This document shows positions 16,410 to 25,400 of a stretch of 64,000 nucleotides of DNA, piece after piece. The notes beneath the pieces are model-generated. The model did not search any database. It was not told the origin of the DNA and was given only the letters and a program-made list of their open reading frames with translations. The stretch is taken from assembly GCF_041925275.1 (NCBI RefSeq), contig NZ_JBHEUZ010000014.1, forward strand, positions 67,068-131,067. The letters run 5' to 3'. Every line of letters begins with the position of its first letter. Position 1 is the first letter of the stretch. The stretch is from Parapedobacter pyrenivorans_A. Its GTDB lineage: Bacteria; Bacteroidota; Bacteroidia; Sphingobacteriales; Sphingobacteriaceae. The position numbers and the translations under genes are program-made.

Positions 16410-16700
16410 ATGGGAGAGATTTCCATAAAAATAAACATCGCGGACCGGATTTACCCATTGCGGGTAGACATGGCAGAGGAGGAGGTTATCCGGCGAGCGG
16501 CTAAATTGATAAACGACAGGATTAAAGAATTTCAGGAAAACTACGCCGTAAGGGATAAGCAGGATTTATTATCGATGAGTGTACTTCATTACGCCACCGG
16601 GATGCTGAAAGCGGAACGGAAAACAAGTGCGGATGACGCGGGGATTGCAAAGGCGGTAGACGAGTTGGACGGTATGTTGACTGAATTTTTTAACAAATAA
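16410..16700 (+). CDS. zapA: Cell division protein ZapA
   Basis: This 96-residue FtsZ-ring stabiliser begins MGEISIKINIADRIYPLRVD, followed by the helical dimerisation region EEEVIRRAAKLINDRIKEFQ, then RDKQDLLSMSVLHYATGMLK and a C-terminal coiled coil. This matches ZapA in layout and length. It follows the coiled-coil gene in the same direction. A structured RNA that looks like 6S RNA lies directly downstream, the same order (zapA then ssrS) as in enterobacteria. Confidence 0.9.
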   Translation: MGEISIKINIADRIYPLRVDMAEEEVIRRAAKLINDRIKEFQENYAVRDKQDLLSMSVLHYATGMLKAERKTSADDAGIAKAVDELDGMLTEFFNK

Positions 16701-16740
16701 CGTTCTTATTGATAGGATAGAGCTTTAAACAACGAATTAA

Positions 16741-16912
16741 CCGCAGTTAAATTCGGGTTTCACTATTTTAAACTTAACGCTTCAATATCACAAGGCGTAA
16801 ATGAGATGTAGGCCATTTTGCGATAGCCATCTGGTCAGGATCAATACGCTAAACCTGTGTAGATGAAGTTTATGATACATGAGACCCGATTCATTTAATT
16901 GCGGTTTTTTTT
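16741..16912 (+). ncRNA. ssrS: Probable 6S RNA
   Basis: About 172 nt downstream of zapA fold as one long interrupted rod. CCGCA-TTAAAT-TCGGGT-TCA at 16741-16762 pairs with TGA-ACCCGA-ATTTAA-TGCGG at 16880-16904. Inward, TAAACTT (16769-16775) pairs with AAGTTTA (16866-16872), leaving a large central bubble and an apical hairpin around GGC/GCC (about 16811-16828). The outer stem runs straight into eight T residues (16905-16912), giving a built-in terminator. Size, rod-with-bubble shape and position after zapA are those of 6S RNA, the promoter mimic that binds housekeeping RNA polymerase. No covariance search was possible. Confidence 0.6.
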
Positions 16913-16922
16913 TACTTTTTTT

Positions 16923-17023
16923 TCTGCGCTTTGCATTTCGCTCTTTGCGATTTGCATGCAGCAAACAAGCAAACAGCAAAACAGCAAATAACAAACAAGC
17001 AAATAGCAAAAAACAAACAAAAC
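16923..17023. repeat. TTTGC/GCAAA inverted-repeat leader of rny, AGCAAA repeat copy 2
   Basis: A TTTGC-rich half (16923-16956) is followed by about ten AGCAAA/ACAAA repeats (16959-17019) ending at the rny ATG. The halves are imperfect reverse complements and could fold back on each other in the mRNA. The segment AGCAAATAGCAAAAA is shared with the leader at 16035-16064. Confidence 0.55.
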
Positions 17024-18574
17024 ATGGATATCATATACATTATCATAGCATTTGCAGTGGGGGTGGTCATCGGCCGCTTTGCGCTGCGGGTTTTATTTAA
17101 GCGGCAAGAGGTGGCGGCCCAAAACAAGGCCAAGAAGATACTTAAGGAAGCGGAGCAGGCAGGCGAACACCTGAAGAAGCAGCGCCAGCTGGAGGCGAAG
17201 GAGAAATTCCTGCAACTGAAAGCGGAGCACGAGAAGGAAACCAACCAGAAGAACAATAACCTTAATCAACGCGAAAACAGCATCCGGCAGAAAGAGCAGT
17301 CGCTCAACCAGAAGCTGGAAACCCTGAATCGTGAGAAGCAAGAGGTCGAGAACCAGCGCAAAAACCTGGAGCGGCTTACGGAGATCAGCGAAAAGAAGCA
17401 AAAGGAGGTGGAGCAGCTCAAAGCGCAGCACATCAAACAACTGGAAACCATTGCTGGCCTTTCGGCCGAAGAAGCCAGTGCGCAGCTGATCGAAAACCTC
17501 AAGGAGGAGGCCCGTTCCAAGGCAATCATCCAGATCAAGGACATCGTGGATGAGGCGAAGCTTACCGCCACCAAGGAAGCCAAGAAAGTGGTCATCCAAA
17601 CGATACAACGCACCGCTACCGAAAGCGCCATCGAAAACACGGTGTCTATCTTCAATATTGAAAACGACGAAATCAAGGGGCGTATCATTGGCCGTGAGGG
17701 ACGCAATATCCGGGCGCTGGAAGCTGCCACGGGTGTGGAGATCATCGTTGACGACACCCCTGAGGCCATCATCCTCTCGGGGTTTGATCCCGTACGCAGG
17801 GAGATTGCGCGGCTGGCGTTGCACCGGTTGGTAACGGACGGGCGTATACACCCTGCACGTATCGAAGAGGTGGTAGCGAAGACCAAGAAGCAGATCGAAG
17901 ATGAAATTGTGGAAATTGGTGAGCGGACGGTGATCGATCTGGGCATCCACGGGCTTCACCCCGAATTGATACGGATGGTGGGACGGATGCGTTACCGCTC
18001 ATCCTACGGGCAGAACCTGCTCCAACACTCGCGCGAAGTGGCCAACTTCGCGGCGACAATGGCATCTGAGCTTGGGCTGAATGTGAAACTGGCCAAGCGT
18101 GCCGGATTACTGCATGATATCGGCAAGGTGCCGGATGACAACCCGGAGTTGCCGCACGCCATCCTGGGCATGCAACTGGCAGAGAAATACAAGGAACACC
18201 CCGAAGTGTGCAATGCCATCGGTGCCCACCACGACGAGATCGAAATGACATCGTTGATATCGCCGATCGTGCAGGCCTGTGACGCCATTTCCGGCGCCCG
18301 CCCCGGCGCCCGGCGGGAAGTCGTGGAAAACTACATCAAGCGGCTGAAGGAGCTGGAAGAATTGGCGTTGTCTTATCCGGGTGTGGAAAAAACCTTTGCC
18401 ATCCAGGCAGGGCGCGAATTGCGGGTGGTAGTTGAAAGCGAACGGGTATCCGATCAGGAAGCCGAATTGTTGGCAGCGGATATATCCACCCGTATCCAGA
18501 CGGAAATGACCTACCCCGGGCAGATCAAAGTAACGGTCATCCGTGAAACACGGTCGGTTTCTTATGCGAAATAA
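17024..18574 (+). CDS. rny: Ribonuclease Y
   Basis: This 516-residue membrane-anchored endoribonuclease initiates mRNA decay. An N-terminal helix (MDIIYIIIAFAVGVVIGRFA) precedes a long charged coiled coil (about 25-165, rich in Glu, Lys and Gln). A KH domain follows (about 205-270, RIIGREGRNIRALEAATGVE), then an HD domain with the His-Asp metal motif in AGLLHDIGKVPDDNPELPHA and HHDEIE, and a conserved C-terminal end (PGQIKVTVIRETRSVSYAK). The frame stays open upstream to 16931, but that stretch is the AGCAAA repeat tract, and ATG 17024 gives the normal length and anchor. The repeat leader may influence translation. Confidence 0.95.
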   Translation: MDIIYIIIAFAVGVVIGRFALRVLFKRQEVAAQNKAKKILKEAEQAGEHLKKQRQLEAKEKFLQLKAEHEKETNQKNNNLNQRENSIRQKEQSLNQKLETLNREKQEVENQRKNLERLTEISEKKQKEVEQLKAQHIKQLETIAGLSAEEASAQLIENLKEEARSKAIIQIKDIVDEAKLTATKEAKKVVIQTIQRTATESAIENTVSIFNIENDEIKGRIIGREGRNIRALEAATGVEIIVDDTPEAIILSGFDPVRREIARLALHRLVTDGRIHPARIEEVVAKTKKQIEDEIVEIGERTVIDLGIHGLHPELIRMVGRMRYRSSYGQNLLQHSREVANFAATMASELGLNVKLAKRAGLLHDIGKVPDDNPELPHAILGMQLAEKYKEHPEVCNAIGAHHDEIEMTSLISPIVQACDAISGARPGARREVVENYIKRLKELEELALSYPGVEKTFAIQAGRELRVVVESERVSDQEAELLAADISTRIQTEMTYPGQIKVTVIRETRSVSYAK

Positions 18575-18577
18575 ATA

Positions 18578-18629
18578 GTCGTATGTCATTAGTCGTAAGT
18601 CACTAATTGTGAGTCGTAAGTCAGGAGTC
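18578..18629. repeat. 14-bp repeat cluster, second locus
   Basis: Three copies of GTCGTAAGTCATTA-type sequence (18578, 18592, 18613) lie right after the rny stop codon. They form the same family as 6097-6163. They run into the putative 5' end of the next gene. Confidence 0.65.
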
Positions 18630-19151
18630 AAAACACAGAAATCGATACCGGAGGTGCCGAAACGGCCGGTGGACGTCTGTTTCGAAACATTCAACCGCCA
18701 ATACCGGCATCCGGTGAACCAGATCGTCCAGTGGATAGCACTTCCTGTTTTCGCATTTTCGATATTGGGCTTGGTATGGATGGTGCCTTTTCCGGAGGTT
18801 GCTTTCCTGAAGAAATACGGCTATGATACCTTTATCAACTGGGGGTCGTTTTTCATTGCGGGGATGGTTTATTACTACCTCCGTTTAGCACCTACCTTGT
18901 CGTATGCGATGCTGCTCACCACCGGGATATACAGTTTTTTGATTGTCCGGTTAGAATATGTAGAGCAAGCTGGTGGACCCCCGGTTTGGTCGGTATGCGC
19001 TTGTTTATTGATGGCGTCGTTGCTGGCGCTTTACATCGGTAAAAACATGGAAAAGGTAGCCGTTCCGTTCCGTAGCTTCCTCAAGTTACTGTTGCTAGGA
19101 CCTATCTGGCTTTGGCATTTCATCTTTAAAAAGTTGAATCTGCCGTATTGA
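18609..19151 (+). CDS. DUF962/Mpo1-like membrane protein
   Basis: This is up to 180 residues. The conserved start of the fold, DVCFETFNRQYRHPVNQIVQ, and four to five membrane helices (IALPVFAFSILGLVWMVPF; INWGSFFIAGMVYYYLRLA; TLSYAMLLTTGIYSFLIV; VCACLLMASLLALYIGK; LKLLLLGPIWLWHFIF) match the DUF962 family. Its yeast member Mpo1 is an Fe(II) dioxygenase that degrades 2-hydroxy fatty acids; whether the bacterial protein does this is unproven. No ATG precedes the conserved part: GTG at 18609 lies inside the 14-bp repeat cluster, while GTG at 18654 is another choice, so the true start is uncertain. It converges on the next gene with 13 bp between stops. Confidence 0.7.
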   Translation: MSRKSGVKTQKSIPEVPKRPVDVCFETFNRQYRHPVNQIVQWIALPVFAFSILGLVWMVPFPEVAFLKKYGYDTFINWGSFFIAGMVYYYLRLAPTLSYAMLLTTGIYSFLIVRLEYVEQAGGPPVWSVCACLLMASLLALYIGKNMEKVAVPFRSFLKLLLLGPIWLWHFIFKKLNLPY

Positions 19152-19164
19152 CCGCTACGGTCGT

Positions 19165-21675
19165 TTAACCGTACCGCTTTGACAGCGCTCCCAATCCAGC
19201 TGTATAGCCGTATGCGGCAAATTGGAACTTGAGGTTGTTGATATGCTGGATGCGCTCCTCTTTTGAAACCCGTTCCAGCATCAGGAAGCGGCAGTAGGCT
19301 TCAAGTAGCTTGAAGCCGCGGGCTTCGCAAAGGGCAATGGCGCGTTGGCCGATTTCTACTACGTCATGGCTACTCGCGGCATCGCTCGTTTGCAGCAGGA
19401 AAATAATATATAGCAGTTGGTATGTGGAATTATTGTGTGCATTTAGCGAAAGTCGCTTTACGCGAGACAAAGCTTCCTCACCCCGCCCATTCTCCCATAG
19501 GTAGAATGCATTGATCAATATTTCCACATCGGTTTCGAATCGGTTTGCCGTGGCTGTTTTTTCAAGTCGCTTATCGATGAGTTCCTGGTAGGGAAGCGTC
19601 ACTGCCTTGTTGCCAGACACCTTCATGTAGAGGTAAAGCAATACATCGATATGGAACGGCGCGGCCAACGTCTTTGCCAATGGCAGGCGGTAAGGCAATG
19701 CGTTCAATTCGCGCATAGCCTGTTGGTCGATGGTGCCGCCCTTGAAGCGCTGGTATAGGTAAGACAATAGGAGAAACGGGTTGATGGCAAAAGGCGTGTA
19801 TGCTTCCGGTGGCAGGGCAGCGAGCGGTTCGAGCTGTTTGAGCAGGGCCTCTTCATCCCATTTCAATAGCGCTATGGTAGCCAACTTGCTGCGTAGGGAG
19901 ATCTCATGTTTTTCCGTCAGGTCGAAAAAGAGCAGCTTCTCAAGGTTAGGTTCGAACTCGGTCTGGAAACTGATATAACGGAGCATATAGTCAAGGAAGG
20001 ATGCATGCTGGAGCCCTTCGTTGATTTTCTCGCATAATGCCGTATCGCGTCTGGCTAGCCTATAGAGGCCATCACAGACGAAGGAGATGACATCGAACGT
20101 ATCGCTTCCGATGAATGGGATATGTTCCAACTGATTGACCAACCGGAGGTCTCCCGACTTGATTTGGAAGAGTAGCAACCACTTCAGCTGTTCCCTTTTC
20201 GCGTTTTCATCGAGGGGTGATGTACTTACCGAATCGATTAGCCCCTCTATATCGGTATACCCGTTGAATAATTCGAGCGCAATGAAGTAATTCGCAATGG
20301 TGTCCGATTGAAATTGCACCACGGTTTGCTGCCGCACTTCGAAGTCGCAAGTTGTTTCATGCAGCAGGCCCGAATAAAGCAGGTCGTTGTAGGCCACCCG
20401 GTGCTGTCTGATGGCTGGGTAGGCTGCCTTCCTGTTAACCTGCAACCGGCCGTCCTGCTGCTCTATCGCTGGCGACAGTTCTTCCAAGAGTGATTGTTTG
20501 CCAAGCGTATTCACGCCGTTGAACACTTTCTTTTTCAGGTATTGGATGATGATAAGGTATTCTTTGAACGACGTGACCTGGTTGGGGTCCAAGCGGTCGC
20601 CAACCAGCTCGTAGTAGTACTGGAAAAACAAAGGCGTATGGATGAGCTGGGTGTTTCGGGTCCGCAGCGCCGGATAGGGTCTGAATGATCCGTTGATATT
20701 TTGTGCCAGCTGGTGGAGTTCGGCATGCGAAAATGGCGGCATGCCGGCAGCTTCCCTGGGTTGCCCGCCAAGCTGCAGCGAAAACCATTGGGGGTTGATG
20801 ACCGTTTCCCTGAATAGGTCCTCGAACTTCAGCAACGAGGCGGTACGTAGCATGAGTACGATGCGGAACCACGTAAATTGGGCGAAGTGGTTGACCATGT
20901 CCATGAATTGGGAAATCACCATGTAGAATTGCCTATCGGCCACCAGGTCGCTATGTAGCTCATCGATGATGAGGTAGAAATTACCCGGAGCCCCTTTGCG
21001 GTGTTCTTCCATAAAACTATCTAGGAGTTCGGTGGTTTCGAACCCCAGGAGATGGGCCAGCCAGCGGTTGCTGTGGTAACCGAACGCCGTACCCTGCAGC
21101 AGGGAAAGGCCATTGGTAAACAGGTAGATGTCATTGGATGAATCGACGTGTATCTGGCCGATCTGCTTTTCCACCCAGCGCGATACTGCGATGGTTTTAC
21201 CGCAGCCCACGTGACCATGGAGGATGCCGGTGGTTGCTCCGCTGGAGAGGAACCGCTCGGCGAATTGGTTGATGTATTCTCTATCTATGGTCAAATGATA
21301 GGGTATGCCACACTTATACTTATTGCTTTGGATATTGAACAGGCTGATTTTTGTGGCGTTCAGTGAAATTTCGCCCCACGTCCGTTGCTGTGCGGTATGC
21401 AGTTTGCTCTGCTCGAGGTCGGTGTAAAAGTTGTCCCAGCTTTCGAAACCACAATATTCTGCCAATGCGTTCAATGTATAGATGGAAGGCTGGTGTATGG
21501 AGGAGGCGAACCCGAATACCCGCTTTAGCGTGGTTTCGCTTACGCTTTTGTTAGTGGTTACTTTGATTTCGAGCGCCAGCCGGTAACAGTCGGCCGGCAC
21601 CAATTGGGCGATTTTTGCTTTCTTTAATACGAGCAATTTTAGCTTATCAAAATAAGCATGTAAATATGTTTTCAT
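19165..21675 (-). CDS. Large ATP-binding protein with N-terminal helical domain
   Basis: This is an 836-residue protein with no signal peptide. Residues 1-88 form a helical domain resembling a DNA- or partner-binding module (NKSVSETTLKRVFGF, then PSIYTLNALAEYCGFESWDN). An AAA/STAND-like NTPase follows, with Walker A GHVGCGKT (154-161), Walker B NFYLIIDELH (232-241) and an Arg-rich stretch near 270. The C-terminal two thirds are helical and TPR-like. This is the build of a regulatory or signalling ATPase; the family is familiar in Bacteroidota but has no function I can name. It is transcribed away from the giant adhesin gene across an 807-bp gap, so a link is possible but unproven. A minus-strand -7 box lies far upstream at 22048-22055. 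Confidence 0.8.
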   Translation of the reverse strand: MKTYLHAYFDKLKLLVLKKAKIAQLVPADCYRLALEIKVTTNKSVSETTLKRVFGFASSIHQPSIYTLNALAEYCGFESWDNFYTDLEQSKLHTAQQRTWGEISLNATKISLFNIQSNKYKCGIPYHLTIDREYINQFAERFLSSGATTGILHGHVGCGKTIAVSRWVEKQIGQIHVDSSNDIYLFTNGLSLLQGTAFGYHSNRWLAHLLGFETTELLDSFMEEHRKGAPGNFYLIIDELHSDLVADRQFYMVISQFMDMVNHFAQFTWFRIVLMLRTASLLKFEDLFRETVINPQWFSLQLGGQPREAAGMPPFSHAELHQLAQNINGSFRPYPALRTRNTQLIHTPLFFQYYYELVGDRLDPNQVTSFKEYLIIIQYLKKKVFNGVNTLGKQSLLEELSPAIEQQDGRLQVNRKAAYPAIRQHRVAYNDLLYSGLLHETTCDFEVRQQTVVQFQSDTIANYFIALELFNGYTDIEGLIDSVSTSPLDENAKREQLKWLLLFQIKSGDLRLVNQLEHIPFIGSDTFDVISFVCDGLYRLARRDTALCEKINEGLQHASFLDYMLRYISFQTEFEPNLEKLLFFDLTEKHEISLRSKLATIALLKWDEEALLKQLEPLAALPPEAYTPFAINPFLLLSYLYQRFKGGTIDQQAMRELNALPYRLPLAKTLAAPFHIDVLLYLYMKVSGNKAVTLPYQELIDKRLEKTATANRFETDVEILINAFYLWENGRGEEALSRVKRLSLNAHNNSTYQLLYIIFLLQTSDAASSHDVVEIGQRAIALCEARGFKLLEAYCRFLMLERVSKEERIQHINNLKFQFAAYGYTAGLGALSKRYG

Positions 21676-22047
21676 AGCATAGGATGTAGATGTTTATGCC
21701 GATGGCTGCGTCACGGTATCAACGGTTTCGGTTACACGTTGATTGTTTTTCGAATCATCGGTTACTGATAATGCTGCATAGCTGTTGTGTTTTTATTTAT
21801 AACTATTGCCGGGTAACCATTTTGCTAAAATAGCCAGTTTCATCAAGTTTTCGCGATTAGCAAAGGCTGTCTCCAAAAATAAGATATTTCTTTCGTCCTC
21901 GGTAACTATTTGATGAATACTTTGAATGCACCTGCTCGGCTGTGGTTAACGCCCATGCAGTGGTATCCATCACCCATGCCCTACGCTGCTGCTGCCTCTT
22001 TCCCCCGGTACGGGCAAAAAATCAATTATTCATAAGGTTTCCTGCGC

Positions 22048-22055
22048 CAAACTTA
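22048..22055 (-). promoter_or_regulatory. Minus-strand -7 element toward the ATPase gene
   Basis: This reads TAAGTTTG on the minus strand. The only gene downstream is the ATPase, whose start is 373 bp away, so either the leader is very long, another promoter exists, or an unrecognised small RNA is made. Confidence 0.4.
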
Positions 22056-22140
22056 GGAAAAATCCGTGGTACATGGAGGGGTGATATACTACGTGAACGA
22101 AATGAATGGTATTCATTAAAATGAACATAGTGAACAAAGG

Positions 22141-22167
22141 TTTGGTGTAACGACCAAGCTATATTTG
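22141..22167 (+). promoter_or_regulatory. Promoter of the giant adhesin gene
   Basis: TATATTTG at 22160-22167 fits the -7 consensus, and TTTG at 22141-22144 is a possible -33, though the 15-bp spacing is short. The inverted repeat at 22101-22117 lies just upstream, where an activator would bind. Confidence 0.45.
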
Positions 22168-22482
22168 CGTGCAAAGCGGATGGGTTGGCCAGGGATCTGG
22201 TGAAAATAGACACTTCCGGAGAGCGAGGCCGCTCCCCAGAAATGTCAAAACATCTACCGGAGAGATAGTTGCAATAACCATACCGTTTTTGGCTTGATAG
22301 TGGATTTTCTGTAATTCATTGTCGGCCAGCAAATAAGGAAGGGGTTTGCTTTTAGTAAACGCTTCGATTACCTACTACGAAAAACATTGGCCCGTCGTAT
22401 AACGCGGTTGGAACGTGAATGCGGCGGCCGAACTATACATTATCTATTGAAAAACATTTTACGATTATAATCCCATAGCTAA

Positions 22483-25400
22483 ATGGAAACATCATCTACT
22501 TATCCGAAATTTTCTTTTTTGCGCTTTTTCTACACACTCGTGCTCGTTCCATTGTTGCTTTGCTCCCCAGGTTTGGTGGGGGATGTGGTGGGGCAGACGA
22601 AAGTGCCGGCAACCGTCTACCAAGATGAAAACGTCGACAATGCAACAAATGCAAACGTCGATGATGAGCAATTTGCAACGCTGAATGCTTGGCCAGGAGC
22701 AGCACTTGGGATTGGGAAGTATAACGGGAAACTTGGATTCCAGTTTTCAACCGAACTGCCGGCTAATACAACAACTTATGTGCGTATAGGCGCGGAAGAG
22801 GACGGTTTATTGGACGCCTTATTGGGGGGAAGTATAGGGAATATAGTAACCGGATTGGTGGACGGTCTGTTGCTTGGTGATCATTTCTTTAAAGTAGAGG
22901 TCTATAATAATGGCGGGGGTTCGCTGTTAAGTGCGAATAGTAAAAATGGTTTTCCCGATATCCGATTAAAACTGGTGCGTAATGCAGAAGGACATTATCT
23001 ATTGGCTATTACACCAGATGCCGCGTATAATCAAGTGGTTATCGAAAACCAAAGTGACGCTGCGTTAGGTTTGGTTGCGCCCGTTAAACGTTTTTTTGTA
23101 TATAATGCATATTACCTTGATGGTTTAACGGATTGTACACCTGCTTCCGCCACATCGTTCGATGGAACGGGGATTACACTTGATTTATTAGAACTGGGGA
23201 ATACGGGCGTATCCAATCCTCATTTTGCAATCGATGGCGATGCAAGCAATACGTTCTCTGAAATTAACGTAGGTCTATTGGGCGTTGCGGCATCCATGTC
23301 GCAATACGTTGACTTCCCAACGCCGGCTACACCTTTCCATCATTTCACGGTAAAACTCGCGATCAACACGAGCGAGACACTCAGTGCCAACCTGTTGGGC
23401 GCCTATGAGATTGTAGCATGGAACGGTACGCAAGAAGTGTACAAGCGTTCATTGGCCGGTGGTATTATTAATGGACTGGACGCCCTATCGCTCTTGCAAA
23501 GCGGTCAGCCCGCCACATTCACCTTTGGCCCTTCCAAAGAATTTGACCGGATCGAAATCCGTGTGAATGCACTCATTGGGCTGAGCGCGGCAAGTTCATC
23601 CGTGAAAGTCTACGATGTTCAGCGTTACGGCCCCGGCTGTCCCGACCCGAACCTGCCCACGCCGTCGCCAACAGAAAGTCCGTTGGATATTCCATCGTGC
23701 GCTTCGGAATTGGTCGCTTTTGAGCATGTGGATTTCGCAGCAAATGCAGCGGATGGCAACAACGAAACCTACGCTACATTAAATGCAAGCAACGGCACGT
23801 TACTGGTGAGTTCGCCCGTGGCCGGTTATCTTGAAATGAAATTGCCAATACAGCTCGGTGCCAACCAGACCTCCTATGTGCGCATTGATGTAGAAGACGA
23901 TATACTTGAACGCCTAGTAAATGGATCGATTGGCCAACTCCTTTCCGGTGTAGGCGGGTTGGTATTGGGCGACCATTATTTCACGGTGGAGGCTAAACTT
24001 ACCGAGGGAGGCGCTTCTGTTTTGTCGGGATCCAGCGCCAATACATTCGATACAACGACTGGCGGGGTGGTCACGATCGTGCAGGATAAAATCGGCCGGT
24101 ATTACATTGCCATAACGCCCAACACCCCTTACCAATACATCCGGATTACGGACCATGTTTCCAGTCTACTGGGAACCGGTGTGCAAAAATCGATGAAAGT
24201 GTTTGACCTGTGTTTCGAGACAAGCGACGACACATGTTTGCCTGCTTTCGCCACATCGGCTGATGGCACTGGCCTGACAATAGGGATATTGGACAATGGT
24301 GCCGGGGTGACCAATGCGGACAACGCAATCAGTGACAATTCGTCCGATTATTCCGAGATCAGTCTGGGAACGGCCGCTGTTGCCGCTGAAGTAAACCAAA
24401 CCATCTATTTCAACGGGCCGTCAACACCCGGCGATGAATTAAAGGTACGGGTACAAGTCGGGGCGCCAAGCTTATTGGATGTCAATGCACTTGGTAGATA
24501 TAAGATACAAACTTACCTGGGCAGCCAATTGGTAGATGACTTTACCGTGCAGGATGGGCTGATTGCGGGTTTGAATGTGTTGAATATCTTTGAGGCCGGT
24601 GGAATCGTGACCCTGAGCTATGTCCCTACAGGTGCTTATGACCGTGTGGTGGTCGGACTCAACTCCTTATTGAGTGCCGGGCTTACACCTCCGTTGCGCT
24701 TGTACAGTGTAAAGCGGATCGGTGCGGATTGCCCGCCAGACCCTGCTACGTTGTCTCCGTTTGAAAACCCTACCTGCGCCAGTGATTTAATTGATGCGTC
24801 CAATGCGGACGATATCCAGCATCTCTTTGATGACGATTTCGATAGCTACGCTACCCTAAATTCGGGTGCTGGCAGTTTATTGGGGATCGGGCAGTTTGAA
24901 GGTTTTGTAGAAATGGGTTTTGCCGGGACCGTGCCGGCGAATACGACTTCGTATGTACGGATTGACTTTGAGCCTACGTTATTGAATGGATTGTTGGGTG
25001 GCAGCCTTGGCGGCACATTGGCCGGCATCGTGGATGGCCTTTTACTCGGCAACCACTACTTCTCCGTAGATGTGAAGAACGGTGCTGGCACCTCGGTATT
25101 GTCTGGTGCAAGTAACAACGGATTCGGTTCGAATACCGATCGGATTCGGATTGTCCAAGATAACCTGGGGCGCTATTACATTGCGCTGACCCCGGGTCAG
25201 GCCTATAAAACCATCCGGATTACGGACCATACCAATGCCGCAGTGGGTCTATTGGCCCAACCAAATACGATGAACGTCTATGGCGTATGTTTCGATACGC
25301 CGACTTCGGCCTGTCCTCCGGCGTTTGCCACTTCCTTCGATGGGTCGGGGCTGACGTTGGATGCCGGTGGGCTTTCCGGTGTGGGCGTAACCAATGCGGC

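Larger units (their letters stand above)
21676..22482. other. 807-bp divergent intergenic region with both promoters and adhesin leader
   Basis: There is no convincing gene; the only open frames are about 60 codons or shorter with no protein-like features. It holds a minus-strand -7 box TAAGTTTG (22048-22055), a perfect inverted repeat AATGAAT-GGT-ATTCATT (22101-22117), and a plus-strand promoter with TTTG at 22141-22144 and TATATTTG at 22160-22167. Downstream in the predicted leader are a 7-codon ORF (22180-22203, MGWPGIW) and a GC-rich hairpin (22218-22237) closed by GACA/TGTC (22209-22246). The adhesin start codon is over 300 nt beyond the predicted transcription start. About 21680-22040 shows nothing I can assign. 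Confidence 0.6.

Noticed and set aside
16931..17023. Longer rny reading frame starting at 16931
   Set aside because: The extra 31 codons are translated AGCAAA repeats and follow directly on the 6S-like terminator; ATG 17024 gives the normal membrane anchor and length.
21942..22124. 60-codon plus-strand ORF upstream of the adhesin
   Set aside because: No protein-like pattern and no promoter of its own; it overlaps the minus-strand -7 box and the inverted repeat.
22180..22203. Seven-codon ORF with two Trp codons as a trp-type leader peptide
   Set aside because: The downstream gene is an adhesin, not a tryptophan gene, and seven codons can occur by chance. It is kept only as a note in the leader finding.
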